From: Henricia sp. BOLD:AAB3569
Lineage: Eukaryota; Echinodermata; Asteroidea; Spinulosida; Echinasteridae
Direction: 5' to 3'
Length of the DNA: 64,000 bases
Assembly: GCA_037783545.1 (NCBI GenBank)
Contig: JBBELK010000024.1
Location: 1,922,001 to 1,986,000, forward strand
Shown here: in pieces, positions 1-12,300 of the stretch
How positions within the stretch are numbered: position 1 is the stretch's first letter
How the letters are laid out: every line of letters starts with the position of its first letter
The notes under the pieces: model-generated
What the model was told of the DNA's origin: nothing
The model's database searches: none
The model's input: only the letters and a program-made list of their open reading frames with translations
Translations under genes and position numbers: made by a program

Positions 1-225
1 TTGTACATGTTTTTGCACTTTGGCAAATACACCGTGATACATGCGTACTGTATATAACAGACAGTGCATTGCATTTTGCACACAGAAAAAGTATTGCGAT
101 ATCAGAATATCAACTGAGATGGGTGTGGTGCACACTGATCGGGCATGTTTTGGTTATACTATGGAGGAAGAAAACACAAGTCTTCACAATGCTTGTGGCA
201 AAATAACAAGGCATTGAAAGGCAAT

Positions 226-372
226 TATAGAGCTTCTGCACCGGCGGCCATGGCAGGGGCAGGTTTTCTTAATTAAATGTGTAACAATAGAACTACAAAG
301 CACCTACTCATGCATGACACACGGTGACAATGTGACTGCCCCCTGTCATGGCCGCCGTGCAAAGGCTCTATA
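226..372. mobile_element. MITE, 147 bp, with about 37-bp terminal inverted repeats
   Basis: Left TATAGAGCTTCTGCACCGGC matches the reverse complement of the right end (TATAGAGCCTTTGCACGGC) with few mismatches. No coding. Confidence 0.75.
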
Positions 373-705
373 CCCTCAGAGGCACGTCATTGAGGGCTGC
401 CTTCAAACATGTCACTCTCGCTTCTCCGGAGTGACATGATCTAACGCGGCGCGCACGTACGTGAGCAGTCCAAATGATAATGGTGTTTCCTCACCGAATC
501 TAAAGTAAAAGAGAAACGTGTGCGGCAGACGTCAGGGACTGACAACAAACCTTGATTTTTTTTTTTTTATCGTGCTTAAAACTGGATAATTTCAATATTT
601 TTGTGACTCGGTGTGCTTACATCAACGCAGACTTCATGACAATCACATAAGTACTTTCTATCTGAGGGAGTATACACTGCCGGCTCGGGCATTATCAGCG
701 CCCAG

Positions 706-822
706 CAGCCGATTTCACGAAACTTTACTCAAATGCGCAAGTCCACTTACGCCATTACTTGCGCAATAATTTATGGCGTAAGTGGACTTGCGCAATTGCG
801 TAAAGTTTCGTCAAATCGGCTG
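706..822. mobile_element. Foldback MITE, CAGCCGATTTCACGA family, copy 1
   Basis: Near-palindromic element with ends CAGCCGATTTCACGA and its complement, flanked by CAG / CAA. Related copies are at 19244-19486 and 27773-27893. Confidence 0.75.
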
Positions 823-2247
823 CAAGGACCCCTAGCTGTTTTTAAACGTATGTTTAAGATTGGCCAAACGGCCTACTTTTAATCTTTAATTAAGCATATG
901 TAATCCCACCTGAGTATAAAATAACAACCAAACCAAAATGGATATACAAAGTACCGGTAGTAACATATAGAATTGTTAAAAAAAATTAACAACAAATACA
1001 TTTCATCATTCCATCTTACAAAACAGGAGTGATTTAGTTGAGACTAATCCCAAATTTTTTTATTTTGCAGGCCACTGATGAAAGTCAATACTTTGATCTT
1101 GGTTTTCCCACATTTTCTGTCAGAATGTATAAAAAAATCTTGCTGAGGTATACATGCTTTCAATTGTTTCCTCGTAACAAAAATGGCTATATAAATAAGT
1201 ATGTAAACAGAAGGTTGCTTAATTTCTTATAAAAAAATGTCTCGCGGAAAGAACTCGTCTGACATTCTCAACTGCATCAAAACTTGTTTAGAAGCCAAAG
1301 GAAACGTCTGAGATTATTAAAAACCAACAAGAACTCATTTATTTAGAGTGCCGGATTTCTTCCTGTAACAGTGTATAGGGCATTGCAGGCATGAAAATGT
1401 TTGTCTGATTTGTCCTTTTTATGTTCTATATGTGAGTTTTTCCAAAGTGAGGTCAGTCTTTCAAGTTTATACTGCGATACAAATGTATATATAGACAAAC
1501 GTCCATGAGTTTGGGAAATCTGGATGCAATGAAAAGCAACTTGTCTCCACCAGTTGCTTGTATTGAAAGATGTTTTATAATTTTACTGAGGTTCCTATAA
1601 GAATATGTGCAGTCGATTGTGAAATATGTCAAATGTGAGGTTGAAAGGTCATACAAGTTGCCCTACCCATTCGTTTTTTCTGCAACATTTCCCATTACTT
1701 CAAGATTTGACCCTACTACAATTCTGAGCAAGAATGTACCAACTCAACGGTTAAATCACATATCAAAATATGACTAATTTTCACCTAATTACAAATAAAG
1801 CAAAAATATATTTCAGTATTGAAATGTTTCTATAAACATGTATATAAAAGTTTTGTTTTTATATATAAAATTAATCTGTACATTTGTTTGTATTACATAA
1901 GGAAAAAGTCAATTTCTGAGTAAATTGTGATATTTGTAATTAAAGGTCTTCTAATGTGTCTACCACACGAGGTATTTATGTTTGCTTTGCCAATAGGCCT
2001 AGTTAGTAAGAACATATTGTGTTAGTCGCACTGGTAAAAATTATAATATCGCTTTAAGGCTTAAGCCTATGCAAATCTTTGCTCTTTTTCTAAAAACAAA
2101 TGATCCAAATAAAAAATAATCCCCATCACCGTATAATTTTGTTTGAATAAAAGATCTTATATAGTTTTGTCTTAATTATCACAACTAGTTAAGGTAAAGC
2201 AATAATAATTTTAAAGCGCAGCGTGTTTTATTTAAATATAACTGTGG

Positions 2248-2387
2248 TCGATTTCACAAAGATTTGCAACGCGTCGCAAGTACCAAATCCATCGCAACTC
2301 GCCGAACCCGTGGTAAAATTACATAGGGTTTGGCGAGTTGCGATGGATTCGGTATTTGCGACGCGTCGCAAGTCTTTGTGAAATCGA
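2248..2387. mobile_element. Foldback MITE
   Basis: Ends TCGATTTCACAAAG and its complement; arms include CGCGTCGCAAGT and CGCAACTCGCC. It lies directly against the next element. Confidence 0.75.
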
Positions 2388-2389
2388 AC

Positions 2390-2834
2390 CCTGTGCTGCG
2401 TCGAACGTTTGCAAACGTTTGCAAACGTTGGCCAACAGTTTCGAGTGGAACGTATTGTGCGCCACCAACGATGGAAAACGTTGGCCAACAAACGTTTAAG
2501 TTGTTCGCGATGTTCGCGAGACATTTCAAAATGGCGCACGCGACATGGAATTATGACAGACGATGGTTTGCAGTTTAAAAAAAAAGCAAATAAATTGCAA
2601 CTTTTGTGGTTTTCTCCCTTATCGCTGGCGGTACACAACCAATAGCAACCTGTCACATTTCCTCAAAAATTTGGTAAGCAGACGAGAGCCACGTACATTA
2701 CAACGTCACTACGACCGCGCGCTGGGACTGTGGGTGCCGCCATCTTGACAATGTATTTTGGACATTTTGGCAAACAATCCGTTCCACATTAAGCAAAACG
2801 TTAACAAATGTTCGCGTGTTAGGAACGCAGCACT
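2390..2834. mobile_element. Non-autonomous DNA element, GTGCTGCGTTC-type ends, copy 1
   Basis: Ends CCCTGTGCTGCGT and GGAACGCAGCACTGG. The interior is rich in CAAACGTT/AACGTTGG motifs. A relative in opposite orientation lies at 19548-19820. Confidence 0.6.
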
Positions 2835-3315
2835 GGTCTTGTGGAAGACACTGTACTATGTTTTTGTCTGGGGTTCAATTCTTCAAGCTGTGTTGGCAAA
2901 ACCTTTTTATAGGTCGTAGGCTTTGAGCACATTTTAGTTATTTCTTAATTCACCAAATTCAAAAATTCCAAGTTATCAAAGGCAGATTTAGTATTGGCCA
3001 CGTGGCCTGCCTTGATATAGGCTTCACCTCCCTCACGGTTATTGAGTATACAGTCGGGTCCTAGTTGGGGTCTCTTTCTCGTCGGTTGATGACATGGTCG
3101 TGCAGCGGTCTCTACCTCGGGGCTGTTCAGATTGTCCGGAAGATCGGTGCTAACCGTTATGGACGTGGGGTCATTACTCCAGGGGGCTTAAGCGCAGTCT
3201 TGATGATAGGAGCAGCGGGAGCTTGCTCGTCCGCGTGGCTTTTCGTTGTTCCAACTCTATTCTCAATGTTTGTGTTTTTGTTCATGTGGGGATTAGCTTC
3301 TTTCTCATTGTCGTC

Positions 3316-6300
3316 TTATCTCTTCCGTCGGATCACAAAGATTACCAGTATGACCACCAGGATCAGTAAGATAGCGCCACCAGCTGCTAAACCAATGATC
3401 AGGCCCAGGTTTGTAGGCATGCGAGCGGAGGCAGTTGCAACGTTAGAGGGCGCACCGCGATTACCCTCGTCGTCTATCGCCACAACAGCAAAGGCGTAGC
3501 TGAAAGTGCCTGTTTTGAAATAATTACCGGTATGTATGATGCAAGTTTTTATTACTCGAGTTTACAACTTTTGACAACTTGCCTCTATATCTTCAGAGCG
3601 AGTTATTAAATTTGACACATGCATGCCTTCAATTATAAGTCGACCCAAGTCAACGATTAGTGTAAACTGGTATAAACATCTCTGGTACACTGTAAAAAAA
3701 TTGTGTTGAGTCACAGGTGTTTTTCTGTTGAAAAAGTCAAAATCGAACAGTAACTTTTACTGTTTTTGGAATTTGTTGTTATTGCACAAACGTTCTTCCG
3801 TCTGTGTACATTTTAAAAATATTGTTCTGTATGATTACAGACGGTTTGCCGTTAAATTACAGGTTTGTTCAGAAACAAGAAACTTTTAATCTTCATCTGT
3901 TAAAATACAGCCATGTTACTGTTTAGTAACAGAGGACCTTCTGTTATCCCATCGATGTTCCCTGGTATGCGGCAGAAATTACGCGGCGTTGATAGCGAGT
4001 ACCATGGTACGTTGCATGCTGGGAAATCACTGCAGTAAATTTAAACTGCGCAGTGCGCTTTTTGTAGTTGTGCCGTTCGTATATGAAATGACAGATTTTG
4101 GCGAGCGTTATGTCGAAATATATACTGGAGACTGTTCAGTTTATAGTTCCGACTTGAACGAGAAGTAGCTGCTCTACATGTCGTGAAAGGCAAGTCGGTA
4201 TTTTCGTACATTTTTTGGTTTTTATTTGCCGTGCAATAGTGCCTGCAGTGGAGATACACGGGAGCATGTAACCTGCCTCAAAGTGCGGGAATACAGTAGA
4301 CTCAGGCAGAAATTCCCCCTGAATTTATCATATTCCTGTATTTCAGTGAGTCGGGTTACATTTTTGGTAAATTGTACACCCTGTTGAAACTTCACTGCAC
4401 CCCGGCATGCAAATAGAAACTAGGAAATTGAGAGAAACATGCCGACTTATTTTACATGAAGTGTGGTGCATCTACAACACAAAAAGTGAACTGTAAAGGT
4501 CAACAAGAAACAGTCGTCAATAACCTGGACTGCTTCGTTCAGTTACATAGAATTGTTTCTGCACAGAAGGCTTTGTTAAAGAACAAAACCATGCACAAAA
4601 CGATCACTTAGTCGTCTGTTGAAAAACAGAAGAATCTTCTGTAAATTTACAATTCCAAATAACAGTAGAGTCTACTGTATGCAAACAGATAAAACAAAAA
4701 AGTAGAATGTACTGTTTAAAAACAGTACGCTATGTAATGCCAATTGACATATGAATGTACTGTAAATGAACAGAGATTTTTTTAACAGTGTATATGGTGA
4801 TGTCCATCAGATTATGCTAGATGTACCGAATCCAATCTTTGCGTGGTCTTCCACTCTCAAAGATTGGTGGATTGAGTGATGCGATGGGAAGAACCATTAT
4901 TACCTGATTATTGCACAAGGTGCAATGTTTTAAAATCAAATACATGTACTTGAAAATATCGGAAATTGTACGTTCACAAACGCCTATCTTACTAAGTTAT
5001 AGCTTTCAAGTCTATATAACGATGTTATATAACAAAGCATAAACGATGTTATAATGATAAATAAAATCATGTCATACCAGTGGTATTCACTCGTATCACG
5101 AATTTCTCACTTTTCCTGGCGTTTTTAGGCATTGTGACGTCACCCTGCACAATGCTATCAGGTGATAGCTCGGGAATTTCGTGGAATTTCTCGTAGATAT
5201 CTGACACACTGAAAGACATCACGATAATGTACCGCATTGCTGTAGGAAAAGAAAATAATAATCCACTTAGCTGCATCGTATGAAAATATTTCATTCCAAA
5301 TTTTAATTCACTGCTAGGCCTAATCTATTCTTTGCATATTGACCAATCTAATGAAATGTTATTTCCCCTTATACAAATATAGTTTGTGCTTCGTTTAACA
5401 CTTTTATTTAGTTCTCCCTCTTTTTCAAACAAACCTGGTTTATTTTGGTGCACATCCTATGGCTTTACATCCTATCCGAACTTCAGAGCAAGTGTATATT
5501 AACCACAAGTGGTTTCAAACCCACAAATTCCGGGTATTCGTCCACTTGATGTTTTGTGACATACGGGGCTAGGTCACCCCAATAGCAAAGTAAAGTATGA
5601 TCCCTAAATGTTAACTAATAGAGACCGAAAGAAAATGATAAATTTACAAAGCCAACAAAAAATCGTATAATCTACCTGTTCCCGACATTAAATCATCTCC
5701 CGGTGCAGTGAAGCGTAATTCCACCTGCTTGGTTTTGGGATTTACGTTGCTTGCCGCCAAGTCGGTGATTCGGTCAGGGGGATATATATCCACAGTGCCT
5801 TTAAAACGAAACAAAAAAATGTAATCTCTACTACCAGGGTTGTAGTCGAGTCCATCACAAGTCCAGTAACAAGAAGCAAAGGATGAACACTCACAAAAGA
5901 ATGCCTTTGTTGGAGTTCATTTGAATAGCTTGTGACTTGAATTAAGACCCAGGGACTTGTGGTGGACTTGTGAAGGCTTGTGAGAACTTGTGATGGACTC
6001 ATCTACAACCCTGTTACCTACTATTCCCCATAATTATTTTAGAACGGACATGGTAGCCGAATTTTTCCCCAAAATGGCACCCGTCTCTCGGTGTCTATCC
6101 AATAAAAATGTAGTGGAAAGCGAGAACCCGGTTTCCGAGAAAATGATGTAATATATAGGTACACTTGTAAGGACTTCCAGGGCTTAAACTAGAACTCTTG
6201 TATATCATACTTACCGTTGCAAAGAGAACCCTTGCATTTAAAGCTTTCACCAACGGAGACGCGTTGAAAATCACCCGTGCTTTTCAATGTTGGCTCGGTG

Positions 6301-9300
6301 TAGTAGATCTCCCCATCACCTGTGTACTCGGGATTAGCTGGAGCACCAACTCCGAGCAGGCTGCCCGATGCTACAGAGGTGGCATTCCCTTTGTTTTTCA
6401 CTTTAACCTGAAATTAAAATTTAATTACATGTACCAGATGTACTACTTGTAAGAAATCAACTTGTATGTGGTCTAGCATGCGGGAATCGTTTATGGTTTG
6501 TAGCCTTTGGCCCGTAACCTTTGGCCCGTAACCTTTGGCCCGTAACCTTTGGCTATTTAAAATGCGTTAATTATAAATCCAAAAAGACTATGTTCTTACA
6601 ATGACTCCATATCGTCCTTCCCCTGAAAATTCAGTAAAATAGGCCGAATAGATCCCGTCGTCTTTTCTAATGTCAGCACCTATCCCGTCATCCTTTGGCT
6701 GCATGATCACTGTTTCGTTTTCATTTTTGCCGGGAAGGTCAACAACGGCTGTGACATTACCATCCACCACCGGTGTGTAACCTAAAATATCAAAATATTG
6801 AGGATACATTGTATATGTATTTCTTTACTCGTTTTGTGAGAATTCTGTTCATTCATATCAGTTGACTAATTTCATAAGATGGCATTGTGTCATGAGACAG
6901 GTTGTTATACTCTCCGAGGGTGGTTATATGATGTTGCCATTTGAATTATTTTGAGCAATTTGTTGTAACTTGATGTCAGTCATTGCAAGTGTATAGTATT
7001 TTTCTGCAGACAATAAACTTGATTTTAAAACTCTGTAAGAAACGTACACCATGAAACGTGGTTTATGGCTAGCCATTGTAATCTCACGATATACCCCTTA
7101 GTGGTCAACTGATCCGCTTCGTCCGAAAAGACTGACACAGAAAACGTTGATGTTGGTAGACGCGTTGCCGCTTTCCCTTTCCCATATCCCTGTGGATGGC
7201 TTTGTTCTCGTGCACAAACTCTGAACAATGGCTTGAATTTGCTAAAAAGTTTCGTCAGGACACTCCCATTTGAAGCAGATTTTTTTTCGGGAGCCGAAAT
7301 TTCGTCCCTAATTGCCCAAATTCATAATCTAGAGGATTGAACTATCATCAAAATTTAAAAATATCCCTAATCTGAGTAAAATTCAAACTTCTAACTATAG
7401 TGTCATCCTTGTGGAGACCTTTATAATTGCCTTGTGGAGACCTTTACACTCTTTTGTTGCCTATAGAACCCAAGTCTCCACAAGGTACCAAATTTCGGAC
7501 GCGTGAAGCTTACTGACCAGTGTATGCATATATGCAGGATTTATAAATACATGCATCAAGATAAATGCCTTATTCATACAAAACGAGCTTCTGTCTCAGC
7601 TTGCCCTCAAGTCATATCTCCTCGAGTCCTATCTCTGTTACTCTCTAATTTTAGGCAGGACGTTCCGTCAACATACCTTGACCAATTTCAACATATAGAG
7701 ACAGTCGCTGTGGCGGCGTGACAATACCACGCCCCCAGTAGGACTTTACCAAAATAGGATCCTGCTTATTATCCCGTCCATAACTCTGCACAAGAATGGT
7801 CACATTCTCTGTGTATTGCTGTTTGTTGGTTACTTGAAATTGCCAAAGGCCAACCTGTAATCAACAAGATTCAAATCTTACATCGTCAAAACGTTCAAAA
7901 AGCTGGATGGAGTATCAGAGGAATCAGAGTATCAGAAAAAAACAGACAACTTATGAAATGCAGTTATTTTTTCACCTTAAAGGCACAGGCTCGTCAGCAA
8001 TGCGCGCCCGCCAAATGTGTGCCACGCAATACGCAGCTCCATAGCAAAGGCATGGAGCTGCGTGTTTCGAGCACGAATTTGGCGGGCGCGCATTGCTGAC
8101 GAGCCTGTGCCTTTAATTCACTATTGCCTCCCGATTTCAGTCCCCACAATTCCTCGGGTATTCCCAATACGCCGCCGTGCGTCTAAAAGTAACTTTAGTA
8201 ACATTTTCGCCGCCTGTTTTCAGGCACTACGATGAAATCAGGTTGGTGCTTCCTTGGTTTCCATCTCTGTGGCTTTGTGGTTTCTGTGGATTTCCACCTA
8301 CATGTGAAGGGGTTTTCCTTCCACCTCGAAAACTGAGCATGTTTTCATAAATTTCAGCACTATAAGACTGGCTTGATGGTAATTTTAACTTTGTGGACGG
8401 ACTATACTGCCGGTATTTTAATGTTTGTTTTCTCCGACTAGCTATGAACAACAATCTTACATGTCAGTAATTTCATGTCATATTTCTTGTATAAAACTCA
8501 TTTCATTTGTGCAATTGGTTGGAATTCTATGGTACACGACTTGCCTCTGCGTTGCCTGGAATAGCGATGCGAACTGTCATGAATTTTCCATCTCGCACAA
8601 AGCCAGGGGAACCCTCAGTCAGTACCGTCCCATCCAGACTGGTCAGGCGCACATTAATACCGTTAAGGGTGCTGTATCCGAACAGGAACTGTGTATTTCG
8701 ACCGATTGTGGCGTCCACGAACACGGAGTCCGAGAAGTTATTGCGAACCGGTATCTGAACGAACTCCGAATACAGTGTGCGGGACGTGGTGTTTATAGCT
8801 GTAAGAAAAAAAGGCTTCAAGATGAGCTGACCTGGTTAGAATCTAATAAACACTAAATGTTCAGAGGCAGAAACGTTAGACTGTAATGTTAATGTTGCTG
8901 GGACGTCGCATTTACGAACCGGATTGGTCGTACTTTAGTGCGTGGGTACTGCATGCACGCTCTCTTTATGTCTCAATTATAGCATCTGATTCTTAACTCA
9001 TTCTGGCGGATATGTTTGATCTGTTGTCACATGACGTTTTGACCTTGCAGCTCTTGTGCAGGATTCCCATAGACCTTTTGATTAAATTGCTCTTGCAGGC
9101 ATGCACCACAAGAATTGGCAGAGGTTTGATTCGGGCTTCGTTCTGCTCAAGCTGTTGAGTGGTTCATAGATACTAGATGCGTATTCGAATTTCACTCGGA
9201 CTTGCTGTTTCATCTGAGGTGAATGCATAGTTCCGACCTGTCAATCAAGCAGAACCCGCCGACCAATCACAACAGAACTAGTAGACAGCGCCCACATAGG

Positions 9301-12300
9301 TCAAAGTGCATTGCCTCACAAACAACATCACGCGATTTTCTGCCGATACAGTTTGTACAGTGATCTGGGTACATTTTTGGTTTCAAGGCCGGTCGTTTCG
9401 TTGTTCAAAGGTACGAAAGCACGTATGTCATGATATGATATCCCTGTATTACTGGCCCTTTACTCAGTGTGTTATAAGATAACTGTCGACCCTGAACATG
9501 AATACCTTTGAGCTTTCTCCAATGAATCTGTGCTTTCCGTTGGAAGTCCCATTGCTTTGTGCGTTGTGTGTCGCCATTTTGAGGGAAAGCGTGTGAGCCA
9601 TAGCAACAATATCCAAAGGGGCGGGGCTAACTAGGCAAACTCGGAACTGTGCATTTCATGGAGCTGTTTAGCAGCCGATGTTATGCTGATGGAGGCTCCA
9701 GCTATTTCATGGAGACCGTGCCGGGCAAACGTTTGCTAGCTTCAGAGGCAAAATTTGCCAAACACTATAGTGACGCAACTAGTGTCATATATGACATCTC
9801 TGTATCACTGGCCTTTTACTAAGTGTGTGCTACGGTAACTGTCGACCCTAAAACATAAATACCTTTGAGTTTTCTCAAATGAATCTGTGCTTTCCGTTGA
9901 AAGTCCCATTGGTTTATGCAGTGTGTGTGGACATTTTGACGATAGCGTGTGAGGCATAGCAACAATATCCAACTGAGGCGGGATTAATTGGGCAATCTCG
10001 GAACTATACATTAGGGTAACGATCAAGTGGTCTAAAATGTTCATATCTTACAGTCCTGTTATCTGATCAGGCAAAGAGTGTTATTTCAAAACTCCATGTC
10101 TGCTATTGCTCTGAGGGATTCTGAATCTATTCCCGATGTAGATTTCTATTTACCTCTTTCGGTGCAGGAAGATTTACCGAAGGCATCTGCCAATGAATTT
10201 GAGGTTTCGCTGTGATAGTAGCTACTCCCTCCAGTGACTGATGACAGAAGCTCCAGTTCTGTTGATGCTTCAGACCCTATGGCGATAGTGTTTACTGTCA
10301 CTCCAGAGCCATTCAGCTGTACATGTATTTGGAAATTAAAAGTGTTTCAACTCGTCTGCCAGAGATATAATGTTGCTCTTCTCAGTTTATCGCACCTGCT
10401 TTCCTCATGTAGATAGAGGAAATAAATTGGCTTGAAATATTTTAGGTAACAGTCAAGTTTTGCATCCTAGCCCTGTTCGTTTGGTAAAGTGACAGGGATA
10501 CTTGACTTGTTTAGGCGCGTGTACAAGACCACTGTATCCGTTTATATACCATTGTGTATGTTTGAACTATTGTGTTGATAGATGGTTGTGGGTTCTTATT
10601 TGTGTCCGCTCCATTGTATCCAAAGAAACAATTATCATGATATCCGCACCATTGTGTCAGAACAATCATTTACTTGTACCTTTTGTGTCCGATAACCATC
10701 TGCCAACACAATGGTTCAGATGGATACAATCGTGTCCTGCATATGTGTGACGGTAGTCAGTGCCGACTGAATAATGTACTCGTGTAAAAATGGTGGCTTT
10801 GCATCATTTATCGACTGAGGTCTTACCAAGTGAAGAACATTCTCAATAAATGGTCTCCTGTTCTCTTCACCGTCTGTAATCACGACAATATTGCCGCCCG
10901 CAACGGGTAGCGGATTCTGCGCAGTCCCTTTCAGTACGTCCAGACCCGCAACGATGCCTGTGAAGTCAAAACAAAATGTATTGCCATTTGCCATACGATA
11001 TACATGCAGTATAGAGTCGAAATGTGTGTCATTGGAACATCAGGGGAAAGGTTTGGTGACTTTGGTTCAGGAAAAACGTTCCTCGTTACAGCATATTTGT
11101 TCGCCGACCCAAATCTGATCCCTCTGTGAACATTCTGTGTTTACCTGATCCAATACTCGTCCAGCCATTTGGATTCACAGGAAGACTGCTGAGCAAACTT
11201 TGGCGATTCTCATCGTTAATGGTGCGAAGATGGGACTTAATCAAGGCCGCTTCGTCAAACTCGACGATGCCAAGTTGTTCGCCATCCAACAGTATTTGGG
11301 TTATCAGACGTTCAGCTGCCTGCGTGAGACAAATTGTAAATGATGTCAGGGCACACATCAAATTTTTCAGACAATTCCTGCACGTAAATGACATCGAATG
11401 GGAACGAAGTAAAACATACTGTCAAATTAACCAATCAGCGCTGGGAATCAGTGGTGCGTGCGCGCGTGTGCGAAGTTCCGAACCAATAATATATTTTTAC
11501 CTACCTGCTTACATGCATTACATAAGATCTGCTTCAAATGGTTAGTTTCTTTTACTCTGTTTATAACCTGCATATGTTCTACCTATTCGCACCTGTCTGA
11601 GTAATCGCAGTCGTTGACCCTTCATGCTCCCCGATCCGTCAAGCACCAACACCTGCCGACACACCCTAGTCACCACTTTAAACGTTGGCACAGTATCGAT
11701 GTCTACGTCATTACCGATGACGTCATTTTCACCTTTTGTAGATGCAAAGTCGCGATGCTGGAGCATGACCTGTTGGAAATATGTCGTAATTGGAAAGACT
11801 GTTATTGACATCGTATATGTGTGTTCGCCGCATGCATGTACCAATTTTCAAGCGGTTTATATAGCCCCGTCACACCGGAGGCGCGGTGCCACTGCGGTGC
11901 TTGTACGGCATAAACGGCAGTGGCACCGCCATGATCGCCGTGGTTCCGCAGTGGTTCCGCCATTGATCGCCGTAGCACCGTGGAAAACTGTCAAAACCGC
12001 GGACCTTCGCGGTGGCACGGCGGAAACTTTGAACATGTTCAAAACTTCCGCAGTGCCACCGCGGGTTGGGCCAATCCGCAGTGGGGTCGACGCGGCACGG
12101 CCATGACCGCCGTGGGACCGTACAAGGACCGCAGTAGCACCTCCATCACCGCCGTGCCTTCGCAGTACAACCGCCGTGCAATCGCCGACCCTATACTGGC
12201 GACCCTATACGGCGATCCCGTGGCGGTTCTATACTGCGGTTATGGCGGTGCTACCGCGGTGCTACCACGGGAGCACTGCATGCGGGTATGGGGGTGCCAC

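Larger units (their letters stand above)
1..3315. other. Region downstream of CLCA, no gene seen
   Basis: Apart from the MITEs listed at 226, 706, 2248 and 2390, this is AT-rich sequence with no recognisable exon. No clear minus-strand AATAAA lies close to the CLCA stop, so the 3' UTR end is unknown. Confidence 0.6.

Noticed and set aside
2228..2656. Open frames of 78-142 codons on both strands
   Set aside because: They run through two foldback MITEs; mirror-image frames on opposite strands are a by-product of the palindromes.
3065..3499. 144-codon plus-strand frame
   Set aside because: Shadow of the last CLCA exon on the opposite strand.
8425..8856. 143-codon plus-strand frame
   Set aside because: Antisense shadow of CLCA exon 10.
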